DNA of 64,000 bases from Aliivibrio sp. 1S175 (GTDB lineage Bacteria; Pseudomonadota; Gammaproteobacteria; Enterobacterales; Vibrionaceae), in contig NZ_MAJS01000013.1 of NCBI RefSeq assembly GCF_001690985.1, forward strand, positions 67,260-131,259. The letters are read 5' to 3'. The notes under the pieces were generated by a model that saw only the letters and a program-made list of their open reading frames with translations, ran no database searches and was not told where the DNA came from. A program made the position numbers and the translations under genes. Positions 1 through 8,956 of this stretch are shown piece by piece (within the stretch, counting starts at the first letter, position 1; each line of letters starts with the position of its first letter).

Positions 1-1
1 G

Positions 2-43
2 TATAAAAAAGTCATCGCGACTAATGGCGAAGATTTAGAATAA
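2..43 (+). CDS. C-terminal end of an unidentified protein (partial)
   Basis: An open frame enters from the left edge and ends at a TAA at 41-43, giving the last 13 residues (YKKVIATNGEDLE). A strong inverted repeat with flanking T-rich sequence follows within 20 bp, which supports this as a real gene end. Too little remains to name a family. Confidence 0.45.
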   Translation, partial: YKKVIATNGEDLE

Positions 44-60
44 AAGAATCCTAATAATAA

Positions 61-100
61 ATAGCCAACCTCTTCCTCCAGAGGTTGGCTATTTATTTAT
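61..100. terminator. Bidirectional rho-independent terminator
   Basis: A perfect 13-bp stem (61-73 with 80-92) with a 6-nt loop and T-rich flanks on both sides. It lies between the incoming plus-strand gene and the convergent methyltransferase gene and can serve both. Confidence 0.85.
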
Positions 101-103
101 TCT

Positions 104-868
104 TTATTTAGAAAAAACAGCTGTGAGATAACGATTGTTTAGCCCTTTCGTTAATATTGAATGCACTCTAAAGAACAACGCACTTGGTTTTTTAACATAA
201 TGCTTAACGATATTTCGCCCCACGCCTTGTGATCGGTTTTCTTTAGATTCTTTTTTCGAAAACAATCCTTTAAACTCCCAATATTGGATCTGCTCAAACG
301 TTTCACCCGCTTGATAATTTGAAGCTGAAAACAGACGATAAAAAGAGGCCACTGTGAAATCATGTAAATGATGCGGATTACCATCAACCGTTGGTGTTGT
401 CGGAACAGACGCGATCATAACCCCTTCTTTACTCAATTGAGTTAATAAATGCGTTACCATTTTTTGAGGCTCAGGTACGTGCTCAATCGTTTCTAAGCTA
501 ATAATGGTGTCAAACTGTTGGTATCTGTTACCACTAAGAAAAAGTTGGAAATCCATCCCATTACCGCATTCATAGCGTAAGTTATCCGCTTGATAATGCT
601 CTCTCGCGTACTCGACTGCTAGAGGATCAACATCAACACCCACAAATTGTTTATCGGGATGGGCCTCAGCCATTAAAGCCGTGCCATAGCCACAACCACA
701 AGCTATGTCTAAAATATGAGTTCCACGTAACTGCGTTGAGGCAAATTCATAGCGTTCTAAATGAATATCTAATACATCTTGATGACTTTTTTCATCTTGA
801 TTCAGCTGTTTTGGGTAAATTCGTTCTAGGGAATGCTCAGCTGTTATCTTTTCTTTTGTGAAATCCAT
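104..868 (-). CDS. Class I SAM-dependent methyltransferase
   Basis: A 254-aa protein with a Rossmann-type methyltransferase domain over about residues 35-165. The glycine-rich SAM-binding motif I reads ILDIACGCGYGT (residues 52-63), motif II ends in the acidic VGVDVD, and a third motif IISLETIEHV follows, which is typical of the Methyltransf_11/23 group. The C-terminal 70 residues are basic and lack an obvious domain. No signal peptide or membrane segment is visible, so it is probably cytoplasmic. The substrate cannot be told from sequence; small molecules, quinones or surface sugars are all possible. It is monocistronic, with a terminator directly behind it. The ATG at 868 is the only start that keeps the whole domain. 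Confidence 0.75.
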   Translation of the reverse strand: MDFTKEKITAEHSLERIYPKQLNQDEKSHQDVLDIHLERYEFASTQLRGTHILDIACGCGYGTALMAEAHPDKQFVGVDVDPLAVEYAREHYQADNLRYECGNGMDFQLFLSGNRYQQFDTIISLETIEHVPEPQKMVTHLLTQLSKEGVMIASVPTTPTVDGNPHHLHDFTVASFYRLFSASNYQAGETFEQIQYWEFKGLFSKKESKENRSQGVGRNIVKHYVKKPSALFFRVHSILTKGLNNRYLTAVFSK

Positions 869-929
869 TTAAATACCTTGATAAATGACGCCTAAAAATA
901 GTAATGACAATGCTCATGTTGGTTGAGGA

Positions 930-1856
930 TCAGATAGTAACATTATTTGGCTTTTTCATACGCTCACATAACCAATTTAGCGACTGATCATTCAAACTTA
1001 ATTTGTTATAAACCATGCTATAAGCAACCTGACCATAATCAAAAGGCAACGCTTTAATAACTAATCCTTGAGCTTGCTTTGCCGTTTCAGCCCATCTTTT
1101 AGAACAAGTAAATAAAAATTCAGTTTGATGACAAAGAATCGCAGCACTGCCAAAATCAGCCACTGAAATAACAACCTCTCTCGGTGTAAATTGCTGACTT
1201 AAGCACTGTTCAAAATAAGGCACATTTAGCTCTTTATCAAAAATACCAACATGCTTATAGGCTAAGTAGTCTTCAACGCTTAGTTCTTTATCAACTAACG
1301 GGTGACCTACGCCCATCAAGCAAACCATCTCATCATCAAGTACGGTTTCCCACACTAATTGCTTTTCTGTCGTTGGTGGCTGACTTCTATCGTGAGGTAA
1401 CAAAATGACATCAACTTGGCCATTTAATAAAGCATCAAACCCTAATTGCTCTTTAGAATGAATTTCAACACGAGAATTAGGCGCTTGAGTCGATAAAATA
1501 TCACTAATGATAGAAGAGAATATTTCAAAGGTACTCTCACGCATAGAAAGGGAGAATTTACCCGAAAACGCCATTGGTTCAAAAGCCGATTGATTTAGTA
1601 ATCCATTCATATTATTAAGAATTTGATGGACGGTTGAACCAATTTTTAATGCAAATGGGGAAGGAATAAGCTGAGTTCCATCTCGATAAAATAATTCATC
1701 ACCAAGTAAAGAACGTAATTGAGATAATGTTTTACTCACGCTTGATGGACTCATACACAAAATCTCAGCACTTTTCGTAACACTATGAGTTGATAGCATG
1801 ACATGTAGAGCCGTTAGTTGTTTAAAGTTAATACGAGAGAGCTGTATAAGATCCAT
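930..1856 (-). CDS. LysR-family transcriptional regulator
   Basis: A 308-aa protein. An N-terminal winged helix-turn-helix covers about residues 10-70, with the recognition region SVTKSAEILCMSPSSVSKTL followed by the LLGDELFYRDG segment normal for LysR proteins. The rest is the two-lobed effector-binding domain (about 95-300). It is transcribed away from mneA, but mneA has its own riboswitch leader, so this regulator need not control it. The C-terminal domain does not point to a particular inducer. The tail after the last helix (KKPNNVTI) is ordinary for the family. Confidence 0.85.
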   Translation of the reverse strand: MDLIQLSRINFKQLTALHVMLSTHSVTKSAEILCMSPSSVSKTLSQLRSLLGDELFYRDGTQLIPSPFALKIGSTVHQILNNMNGLLNQSAFEPMAFSGKFSLSMRESTFEIFSSIISDILSTQAPNSRVEIHSKEQLGFDALLNGQVDVILLPHDRSQPPTTEKQLVWETVLDDEMVCLMGVGHPLVDKELSVEDYLAYKHVGIFDKELNVPYFEQCLSQQFTPREVVISVADFGSAAILCHQTEFLFTCSKRWAETAKQAQGLVIKALPFDYGQVAYSMVYNKLSLNDQSLNWLCERMKKPNNVTI

Positions 1857-2017
1857 AATACCTGATGAATAAAGCGATTGTGTAACACAAATTATAATAC
1901 GAACCGAGTTAAATAGATGCGTAAAAATATAAGCAATTAATCCATTAAATTACGACATTTACATTTTCTAACAATACCTTGACTTGAACCTAGGTGATTA
2001 TTCCCCTACTATAACGC

Positions 2018-2195
2018 CCTTACTCTTTGGGGAGTAGCCCGCTTTCTCGTTTTAATTATCAAAAATAAACAGAGAGTTCGTACATCAACATAATTGGTGC
2101 AAAATCACCATGGTGTGCGAGACAAGCATGAGCAGCTTGTTCGGCAAGACCTTAGATTAACATCACGAACCATTGGGTGGGCGTGAGGTTTTTCT
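2018..2195 (+). ncRNA. yybP-ykoY manganese riboswitch
   Basis: The leader of the UPF0016 exporter gene carries the signature CTTTGGGGAGTAGCC at 2025-2039 and, about 110 nt further on, the GGCAAGACCTT segment at 2143-2153. Both are characteristic of the yybP-ykoY element known from E. coli mntP and alx leaders. A GGGTGGGCGTGAGG segment followed by TTTTT closes the element just before the gene. The family senses Mn2+ and turns on Mn2+ export. The family assignment rests on these motifs and on the downstream gene; the exact ends are approximate. Confidence 0.85.
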
Positions 2196-2236
2196 ATGGA
2201 TCTTATAATTATAATCCCGCCCAAGTGAGTAATGTC

Positions 2237-2794
2237 ATGAGTGTATTAGCAATATCAATAACCACCGTCGCACTAGCTGAAATCGGTGATAAAACCCAAC
2301 TCCTCTCTTTACTACTAGCCAGTAGATACCGAAAACCAATCCCTATTATTGCCGCCATCTTTTTTGCGACCATTTTAAACCATGCTTTAGCCGCTTATTT
2401 AGGCGTTGTTGTTGCCGATTATCTAACACCTGAAACCTTAAAGTGGGCTCTCATTATAAGTTTTGTTGCGATGGCTGGCTGGGTGCTGATCCCAGACAAG
2501 TTAGACGAAGATGAAAGCATCTCAAGCAGAGGTCCATTTATTGCAAGTTTTATCGCTTTCTTTATTGCTGAGATTGGAGATAAAACTCAAATTGCCACGT
2601 CGATCTTAGGGGCTCAAAATGCCGATGCTTTACATTGGGTTATTATTGGTACAACGATAGGCATGCTATTAGCGAACGTGCCAGTCGTATTAATTGGTAA
2701 GTTTTCTGCCCATAAATTACCACTGACTTTAATTCATCGTATTACTGCTGTGATTTTCTTAGGATTAGCCGTAAGTACTTTCTTCGGTATGTAA
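2237..2794 (+). CDS. mneA: Manganese exporter, UPF0016/GDT1 family (MneA)
   Basis: Encodes 185 aa from the ATG at 2237. An upstream in-frame GTG at 2177 falls inside the riboswitch and would add 20 residues foreign to the family, so the later start is preferred. The protein is a duplicated three-helix inner-membrane transporter. The hallmark AEIGDKTQ occurs twice (in the first and fourth hydrophobic segments), giving the paired E-x-G-D-(K/R)-(T/S) cation-binding motifs of the family. V. cholerae MneA, a homologue, exports Mn2+. The riboswitch immediately upstream fits that role. The gene is monocistronic, with a hairpin terminator at 2824-2853. Confidence 0.9.
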   Translation: MSVLAISITTVALAEIGDKTQLLSLLLASRYRKPIPIIAAIFFATILNHALAAYLGVVVADYLTPETLKWALIISFVAMAGWVLIPDKLDEDESISSRGPFIASFIAFFIAEIGDKTQIATSILGAQNADALHWVIIGTTIGMLLANVPVVLIGKFSAHKLPLTLIHRITAVIFLGLAVSTFFGM

Positions 2795-2823
2795 CGGGTT
2801 AGTATTATAGTAATAAATAGATA

Positions 2824-2857
2824 AAAACCAACCGAACGTATTGTTCGATTGGTTTTT
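2824..2857. terminator. Bidirectional terminator between mneA and symporter 1
   Basis: A 13-bp inverted repeat AAACCAACCGAAC / GTTCGATTGGTTT with one mismatch on the plus strand, which is a U-G wobble in the minus-strand transcript. T runs are present on both sides. It serves mneA (+) and the symporter gene ending at 2881 (-). Confidence 0.8.
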
Positions 2858-2880
2858 TTATATCTTATTTAAAAGAAAAT

Positions 2881-4641
2881 TTATTCTGTAATTACCTGTT
2901 TCTCCAGCTTGTCATCAACCGCTTTAACCAGCAATAAACCAACGCTAAAGACAATAAGGCCACAGAATACAAACACCATACGGCCCCATAATGGGTTTGG
3001 TAATGTAAACATTGCCATCACACCAACACCAGCGACTGCGATTAATGAACCAAGCATACGGCGTTGTTTATTATCTAATATTTTCTGTTCTGCACTCTCA
3101 GAAACCAATGGTGTCGCTAGGTTTTCAAAGAACTTATCTACGTCTTTTTCACGATGTGCTGCTAGAGGTTTGTAGAATAGTGTTGATAGTAAGAAGAACC
3201 CACCAGTAAATATCATATGAGAAATCAGACCAATCGCAACTTTTAAGTCAGCCCATTCACGACTGGTTAATTCATTTAATCCAAATACGTTTTGAACCAT
3301 CTCTGCCGTAACAACAAAACCAACAAAGTAAGACACAATACCACCAACCACTAAGGTTCCCCACCCTGCCCAATCAGGCGTTTTGCGGATAAAGAAGCCA
3401 AGGAAAGCGGGGATAGTCATTGGGAAACCAATCAATGCACCTACATACATCATGGTATCAAACAAACTCAGCTCTTTTAGCGAGTTAATAAATAACGCGA
3501 CTAAAATAATCACTAAACCAAATATGGTTGATGATATTTTCGACACTAATACTAACTCCTTCTCAGACGCTTGAGGTCGAAGAATGATTTCATAAAAGTT
3601 TTTAACAAAAATACCAGAGTTGCGGTTAAGCCCTGAATCCATTGATGACATCGTTGCTGCAAACATTGCTGCAATAAGTAAACCAACCATACCAACCGGC
3701 ATATATTTTTCAACAAAGTAAAGATATGCAAAATCAGCCGCTTTACTTCCTGCCTCTGGATAGTGAGCAGCAAGATCAACACCCTGACCGGCAAGAAACC
3801 AGCTAGGCATGAACCAAATAACCGGTCCAATAGACATTAGAATACAAGCAAGTAACGCCGCTTTACGAGCATTGTTAGAATCTTTAGCAGCAAGATAACG
3901 GTACGAATTCAACATGTTATTGTTGATACTGAACTGCTTCAAGAAAATAAATACAGCCCAAATACCAAAAATACTCAGGTAGTTTAAGTTACCACCAGTA
4001 ATAAACGAGTCTGTTGGGAAATTTTCAACAATATTTGTTACGCCACCACCATGATAAATCGCGACAACCGCACAAGTGACAGTTACTGCCATAATGATAA
4101 CCATCTGCATAAAATCAGAGGCGATTACAGCCCAAGAACCACCAGTTACCGACATAACCAATACAACTAACCCTGTTAAGATAATTGTTGTAGTCATATC
4201 AAAACCAAAAATTCCAGAAGCAATAATGGCAAGTCCATTCAACCATATCCCTGCCGAGATCAGGCTGTTTGGCATACCAGACCAAGTAAATACTTGCTCG
4301 TTCACTTTACCAAAACGCATACGAATTGCTTCAATTACCGTAACAACGCGAAGTTGGCGGAATTTAGGCGCAAAGTACAAGTAATTCATTAAATAACCAA
4401 ATGCGTTAGCAATAAAAATAATTGCTACTGCAAAACCATCAGTAAATGCTTTCCCCGCAGCTCCGGTAAATGTCCATGCACTAAACTGCGTCATAAATGC
4501 AGTTGCACCAACCATCCACCACAGCATATTACCGCCCCCGCGAAAATAGTCACTTGTCGTACTTGTAAACTTTCTAAACATCCAACCTATTGCAATTAAG
4601 AATAAGAAATAGACACCTACGATAAGAGTATTAAGTTCCAT
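2881..4641 (-). CDS. Sodium:solute symporter (SSS), probable alginate-oligomer/uronate transporter 1
   Basis: A 586-aa polytopic inner-membrane protein of the SSS family. It begins with the hydrophobic MELNTLIVGVYFLFLIAIGWMF segment and the SSS-type SDYFRGGGNMLWWMVGATAF motif, and carries the conserved FAATMSSMDSGLNRNSGIF region around residues 345-365. Two close paralogues lie in this window, at 5102-6874 and 32883-34649. In Vibrio splendidus, SSS proteins of alginate loci (ToaA-C) import unsaturated alginate oligomers, and the surrounding lyases support the same role here. A perfect TTGTACTACAA palindrome sits 63 bp before the start. Which exact oligomer it carries cannot be seen. Confidence 0.85.
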   Translation of the reverse strand: MELNTLIVGVYFLFLIAIGWMFRKFTSTTSDYFRGGGNMLWWMVGATAFMTQFSAWTFTGAAGKAFTDGFAVAIIFIANAFGYLMNYLYFAPKFRQLRVVTVIEAIRMRFGKVNEQVFTWSGMPNSLISAGIWLNGLAIIASGIFGFDMTTTIILTGLVVLVMSVTGGSWAVIASDFMQMVIIMAVTVTCAVVAIYHGGGVTNIVENFPTDSFITGGNLNYLSIFGIWAVFIFLKQFSINNNMLNSYRYLAAKDSNNARKAALLACILMSIGPVIWFMPSWFLAGQGVDLAAHYPEAGSKAADFAYLYFVEKYMPVGMVGLLIAAMFAATMSSMDSGLNRNSGIFVKNFYEIILRPQASEKELVLVSKISSTIFGLVIILVALFINSLKELSLFDTMMYVGALIGFPMTIPAFLGFFIRKTPDWAGWGTLVVGGIVSYFVGFVVTAEMVQNVFGLNELTSREWADLKVAIGLISHMIFTGGFFLLSTLFYKPLAAHREKDVDKFFENLATPLVSESAEQKILDNKQRRMLGSLIAVAGVGVMAMFTLPNPLWGRMVFVFCGLIVFSVGLLLVKAVDDKLEKQVITE

Positions 4642-5040
4642 CTTTTTGACCTTTTTGTAATTATGTTTTTATTGAAGCTGATTATAGATAGCAATAAAAA
4701 CATTTGTACTACAATAATTCAAAATGGTGATAGAAACTGTTAATTTGAAACTTATATAATCAGACAAGTGATGTAATTCACAATTTTATAATTAATAGCA
4801 ATGAGAATAGGAAAAAAAGGAGTAAATTACGGTAAAAAAAACCGGTAAGAAACTGAAATAAAAGTAAATACATAGATGATAACAACCAGTTAATAATTGA
4901 TTATAAATGAAAGTATTGCTAACAAATTATAGTAAAAACAACACTTTTGTATGATTTATTGATGTAAAATAATCTAAGGTTTGCGTATTAATCGCAATGG
5001 TTTTAATACGAACCATCATTATTTGAAGGGTAAAAATAAA
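4642..5040. other. Promoter region of symporter 1, AT-rich intergenic DNA
   Basis: About 400 bp without a supportable ORF. The half near 4700 holds the operator palindrome and must contain the promoter of the leftward symporter gene. The remainder is plain AT-rich sequence leading to the terminator of the second symporter gene. Confidence 0.6.
4704..4714. promoter_or_regulatory. Putative alginate-regulon operator, perfect palindrome
   Basis: TTGTACTACAA, a perfect TTGTA-n-TACAA palindrome, 63 bp upstream of the symporter start at 4641. Same motif and similar spacing as at the other two symporter genes. The binding protein is inferred to be one of the GntR/FadR regulators at 18182-20002. Confidence 0.6.
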
Positions 5041-5076
5041 AAACCAACCCTACACTGTAATGTAAGATTGGTTCTT
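5041..5076 (-). terminator. Terminator of symporter 2
   Basis: On the minus strand a 13-bp stem (AACCAATCTTACA with TGTAGGGTTGGTT, two wobble pairs), a 6-nt loop and a run of T residues, 25 bp past the stop at 5102. Confidence 0.75.
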
Positions 5077-5101
5077 TATATTCTTTTTTATAAAAAGCAG
5101 A

Positions 5102-6874
5102 TTATTCTGTAATTACCTGCTGTTCTACTTTGTCATCAACGGCTTTAACCAGTAGAACACCGACACCACCAACTATCACACCACATAAAATAAAGACTAA
5201 ACGTCCCCACATAGGGTTAGTCAGTAATGCCATAAGCATGATACCAACACCAGCAACGGCGATTAACTTACCTAACATTTGGCGCTGTTTGTTATCTAGT
5301 TGCTTCTGCTCTTCAGATTCAGCGACCAGTGGCGTCGATAAATTACCAAAGAACTTGTCGACATCGGCTTGACGCTTTTCTGTTAGCGGTTTATAGAACA
5401 ACGTTGATAGCATGAAGAAGCCGCCAGTTAATGTGATGTGAGCAATTAGACCAATAGCCACCTTAACATCAGACCATTCACGACTTGTTATATCTTGTAA
5501 ACCAAAGGCTGCCGATACCATCTCTGCATTGATAACAAAACCAACCACATAAGAAACAATACCACCAACAACAAGTGTCCCCCAACCAGCCCAATCCGGT
5601 GTCTTCTTAATGAAGAAGCCAAGGAAAGCAGGAATTGTCATAGGGAAACCAATTAAGGCACCTACGTACATCATCGTATCAAACAGACTTAATCCTTTAA
5701 GTGAGTTGATGAATTGTGCGATAAGGATAATAGCAAAGCCGAATACTGCAGAAGAGATCTTAGATACGGTAACTAGCTCTTTCTCGGATGCTTGTCCCTT
5801 ACGAATAATTGGTTCATAGAAGTTTTTAACGAAAATACCCGAGTTACGATTTAAACCTGAATCCATTGAAGACATGGTTGCTGCAAACATTGCCGCAACT
5901 AATAGACCAACCATACCTGCTGGCATGTATTTTTCAACAAAGTATAGGTAAGCAAAATCACCCGCTTTTTTACCCGCCTCTGGGTAAGCCGCTGCTAGAT
6001 CAACACCTTGACCTGCAATGAACCAAGAAGGCATAAACCAGATAAACACACCACCCATCATTAGCACACAAGCAAGCAATGCTGCTTTTTTAGCATTCTT
6101 TGAATCTTTTGCTGCAAGGTAACGATATGAATTAAGCATATTATTTGTAATAGAAAATTGTTTAACAAAAATGAAAAATGCCCAAATAGTAAAGATGCTT
6201 AGGTAGTTAATGTTGTTGCCCCAAAGGAAAGAACCACCTTCCTGTACCGGGAAGTTAGTCACAATCTCACTCACACCACCGGCTTGAACCACTGCAACAA
6301 CGGCACAAGTAACGGTTACCGCCATGATGATAACCATTTGCATGAAATCCGAAGCAATAACCGCCCAAGAGCCTCCCGTTACCGACATTGCTAATACTAC
6401 GAGTCCAGTAACCCAGATAGTCATGTTCATATCGAAACCAAAAATACCCGATGCAATAATAGCCAGTGCATTTAACCATACACCCGCAGACACAACACTG
6501 TTAGGCATTGAAGACCAAGTAAATACTTGCTCATTAGTTGCACCAAAACGCATTCGAATGGCTTCAATTACTGTTACAACACGAAGTTGTCTGAATTTAG
6601 GTGCAAAATATGCGTAATTCATGAAGTAACCAAAGGCATTCGCAATGAAAATAACCGCAACGGCAAAACCGTCGTTATAGGCTTTACCTGCAGCTCCTGT
6701 AAATGTCCATGCACTAAATTGGGTCATAAATGCAGTCGCACCTACCATCCACCAAAGCATATTACCGCCCCCGCGGAAGTAGTCACTTGTTGTACTAGTA
6801 AACTTTCTAAACATCCAACCAATTGCGATTAGAAATAAGAAGTAGATACCGACGATCAGAGTATTGAGTTCCAT
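5102..6874 (-). CDS. Sodium:solute symporter (SSS), probable alginate-oligomer/uronate transporter 2
   Basis: A 590-aa SSS-family permease, nearly collinear with its neighbour at 2881-4641 and identical over long blocks, such as SDYFRGGGNMLWWMVGATAF and MSSMDSGLNRNSGIFVKNFYE. The two form a tandem duplication, but each has its own promoter region and terminator rather than a shared transcript. A near-perfect TTGTAGTACGA site is 60 bp upstream. The main differences lie in the periplasmic loop near residues 200-215, where this copy has an insertion (about VQEGGSFLWGNN), and in the C-terminal tail. These could alter substrate preference. The transport role is inferred from the alginate context. 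Confidence 0.85.
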   Translation of the reverse strand: MELNTLIVGIYFLFLIAIGWMFRKFTSTTSDYFRGGGNMLWWMVGATAFMTQFSAWTFTGAAGKAYNDGFAVAVIFIANAFGYFMNYAYFAPKFRQLRVVTVIEAIRMRFGATNEQVFTWSSMPNSVVSAGVWLNALAIIASGIFGFDMNMTIWVTGLVVLAMSVTGGSWAVIASDFMQMVIIMAVTVTCAVVAVVQAGGVSEIVTNFPVQEGGSFLWGNNINYLSIFTIWAFFIFVKQFSITNNMLNSYRYLAAKDSKNAKKAALLACVLMMGGVFIWFMPSWFIAGQGVDLAAAYPEAGKKAGDFAYLYFVEKYMPAGMVGLLVAAMFAATMSSMDSGLNRNSGIFVKNFYEPIIRKGQASEKELVTVSKISSAVFGFAIILIAQFINSLKGLSLFDTMMYVGALIGFPMTIPAFLGFFIKKTPDWAGWGTLVVGGIVSYVVGFVINAEMVSAAFGLQDITSREWSDVKVAIGLIAHITLTGGFFMLSTLFYKPLTEKRQADVDKFFGNLSTPLVAESEEQKQLDNKQRQMLGKLIAVAGVGIMLMALLTNPMWGRLVFILCGVIVGGVGVLLVKAVDDKVEQQVITE

Positions 6875-6933
6875 CTTTTGACCTTTTGTAATAATGATTT
6901 GTTACAAAACCGTATCATTTTAACGGGGTCTAT

Positions 6934-6944
6934 TTGTAGTACGA
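6934..6944. promoter_or_regulatory. Putative alginate-regulon operator
   Basis: TTGTAGTACGA, one mismatch from the TTGTAnTACAA palindrome, 60 bp upstream of the symporter start at 6874. Confidence 0.55.
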
Positions 6945-7178
6945 TACCTCAAATTAGTGATCGAGATTGTTTATTTGATAAATATATAATCATACAAGTG
7001 ACCTATTTCATAAAACCATCAGATTTTTTTACACCTAAATCACTACAAAAAAGACATAAAAAACACCTAAACACATAAAAAAACCGTACAAAACTCAAGT
7101 AATTTAACGAACAAAGCTCATTTTCATCGGTTGAATTACTGCTATATATAAATATACCAAAGCACCACAACGATCATT

Positions 7179-7189
7179 TTGTATTACCA
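7179..7189. promoter_or_regulatory. Putative operator-like site
   Basis: TTGTATTACCA, one mismatch from the palindrome. It is about 300 bp from the nearest gene start, so its target is unclear; a short RNA downstream (7200-7290) is one possibility. Confidence 0.35.
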
Positions 7190-7322
7190 ATAGGTGAGTT
7201 GCATCTTAGATGTTATTCCTATTTATAGATAATGGCTGACTATCGCTAAACAAAAATAACGCAAATCATTAGCGATCTCTTTTTGATATAAAGAAGCCCT
7301 CGTTAGAAAATTAAGCATAAAA

Positions 7323-7353
7323 AAGGCCACTTAACTTTTCAGCTAAGTGACCT
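7323..7353 (-). terminator. Terminator of the PL7 alginate lyase gene
   Basis: On the minus strand AGGTCACTTAGC / GTTAAGTGGCCT forms a stem with one wobble pair, followed by TTTTTT, about 45 bp beyond the stop codon at 7400. Confidence 0.75.
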
Positions 7354-7399
7354 GATTATCTGTTTGAAGAACCTCAACAGATAAATTAATACCGACGAA

Positions 7400-8437
7400 T
7401 TATTTGCCGTTCAACTTCAGTTCAGTGAAGGTGACACTATTATAATCACCATTTTTCTTATCAATCGCAAAATCTCCAGTGCCAGAACAACCTGGCCCCC
7501 AAACTGGATGCGAATCATTCACACTGCATTGACCATAAGCGCCAGCTTTAAAATAAAAAGCATCTTTAGCGTATCCTGTTGGATAATCTTTGTTATCAAT
7601 ACCTTTACTTAAGTCAATTTCATACGTAACCGTTTCATGTCGTTCAGTTTCAAATGTTAAATACATCATGGTGTCTTTAACATCTATTTTATAACTAAAT
7701 TCTTCACCAAGCTTAATGCCAGCATCCCCTGGTTCTGCTGGGTTTTCCCAAGTGTTCCCCCACACAGGATAAGCAATATCAATACGGTTTGGATCATTCT
7801 TATCTAGATTACGTTCATAGTTCCAAAAGACAGATCCCATTTTGTGCCCTGGGAACTTCTTATAGAAAATCTTAATCGGCTCATTACCGTGCCCGTAACC
7901 CGTTTTAGCCTTAATTTGAGCATTGTCTTTTTCTGCATGGATCTGACCAACCACGACTGAGTATGCTGGATATCTTTCTGGGTATTTAGCATTCTCCGAA
8001 ACATGGTTAACTTTTAATGTTGCTTCAAGTATGCCACCAACAGCACTAAATGTTTTTGCATCAGGATGACTTGAAAGTGCCCAGTTATTCAAATTATCAT
8101 GTGTATCAATAGAGAAATCTGCACCACGAGCCATTTGACGCAATTCTGAACGTGCATTTTTAGAGTTTTTTGTCGTTACCGCTTTGTTATGAACTTCGAA
8201 TACAACATGACCATCAGCATTTAAATAGAAGAAGTCCGTATGCGAATAACTCATCATTGCCACGCCTTCAATTTCATCAACGCGGCCATCTTCGTTGATA
8301 TCTGAAGGAATTGTAATCTTCCAATTGCGCATATCAAATTTATCCGCAGGAACTGGATTCGATACTCCATTATTTGCAAATGACACCATTGGAACTGCCG
8401 CTAACAAAGCAACTGCCAATATATTTTTTTTAAACAT
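7400..8437 (-). CDS. Secreted alginate lyase, polysaccharide lyase family 7
   Basis: A 345-aa protein with a Sec signal peptide (about residues 1-21, ending VSFA). The remainder is a single PL7 (alginate_lyase2) beta-jelly-roll. All three family signatures are present: RSELR at 96-100, QIH at 165-167 and YFKAGAYGQ at 295-303. The QIH form is usually linked to activity on G-containing blocks, although that does not fix the specificity. PL7 enzymes cleave alginate by beta-elimination, giving unsaturated oligomers. The protein would act outside the inner membrane, upstream of the porins and symporters. A DxNxDGRVD segment near residue 50 resembles a calcium loop. It is divergent from the porin gene at 8957. 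Confidence 0.92.
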   Translation of the reverse strand: MFKKNILAVALLAAVPMVSFANNGVSNPVPADKFDMRNWKITIPSDINEDGRVDEIEGVAMMSYSHTDFFYLNADGHVVFEVHNKAVTTKNSKNARSELRQMARGADFSIDTHDNLNNWALSSHPDAKTFSAVGGILEATLKVNHVSENAKYPERYPAYSVVVGQIHAEKDNAQIKAKTGYGHGNEPIKIFYKKFPGHKMGSVFWNYERNLDKNDPNRIDIAYPVWGNTWENPAEPGDAGIKLGEEFSYKIDVKDTMMYLTFETERHETVTYEIDLSKGIDNKDYPTGYAKDAFYFKAGAYGQCSVNDSHPVWGPGCSGTGDFAIDKKNGDYNSVTFTELKLNGK

Positions 8438-8956
8438 CCATCAATCCTTAGTATTAAGTAAGCACTGAGTTACCTCCTCAGTGTGAAATTATATTAATTA
8501 AAAGAAAATCGGTAATTTATAAGCTATTTAATCTCTCTTGAAGCTGAAGCATATTATTTATAGATAATCCGTTTTATTGAAATCACTCTTTATAAAAAAT
8601 TGGTACAGCGCCTCAAAAAGAAAAACACTATTAATTAACATTAACCACGCCTTTTAAGCTCGTTAATAAACGTCTCTTTTGGAACGATTTAATCATTATT
8701 TGTATTATTTAAATATAAATAAATACAAATATTTCATCAATGGGATCACAATCAATATAAATACAAAATCATCAACAAAAAATGGGATAACCATTGCAAT
8801 TAGTTATAAAACCGGCAATTGCTATGAACTTTTTGATTGGAATCACAGAAAATTAACAAAATAATTCGTAACATATTTGTCATACATTAATTCAATATCA
8901 TTAATTAATGCGTACTAAGCAGTCACCCAAAAAATAAATAATAGTGAGACAAAGGT
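8438..8956. other. Divergent promoter region between PL7 lyase and porin 1
   Basis: 519 bp, very AT-rich. It holds a TTGTATTATTT half-operator at 8700-8710 and an inverted second half (AAATACAAAT, 8721-8730), so TTTGTATT and AATACAAA face each other across about 13 bp. No credible gene was found; the small open frame at 8679-8864 has no ribosome-binding site or family likeness. Confidence 0.5.
8700..8710. promoter_or_regulatory. Putative operator half-site
   Basis: TTGTATTATTT keeps the left half of the TTGTAnTACAA palindrome. An inverted copy of the half lies 20 bp further on at 8722-8728. Located between the divergent alginate lyase and porin genes. Confidence 0.4.

Larger units (their letters stand above)
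6875..7322. other. Intergenic region with two operator-like sites and a hairpin
   Basis: About 450 bp lacking a supportable gene. It contains the promoter region of the leftward symporter (operator at 6934), a second operator-like site at 7179, and an 8-bp stem (7242-7249 with 7269-7276) followed by CTCTTTTT. That hairpin could end a short plus-strand RNA. Confidence 0.5.

Noticed and set aside
4076..6832. Plus-strand open frames opposite the two symporter genes
   Set aside because: The same frames recur opposite both paralogues, as expected from shared membrane-protein codon use, and carry no family motifs.
8679..8864. 61-aa open frame in the lyase-porin intergenic region
   Set aside because: Low-complexity AT-rich composition, no ribosome-binding site, lies over operator half-sites.
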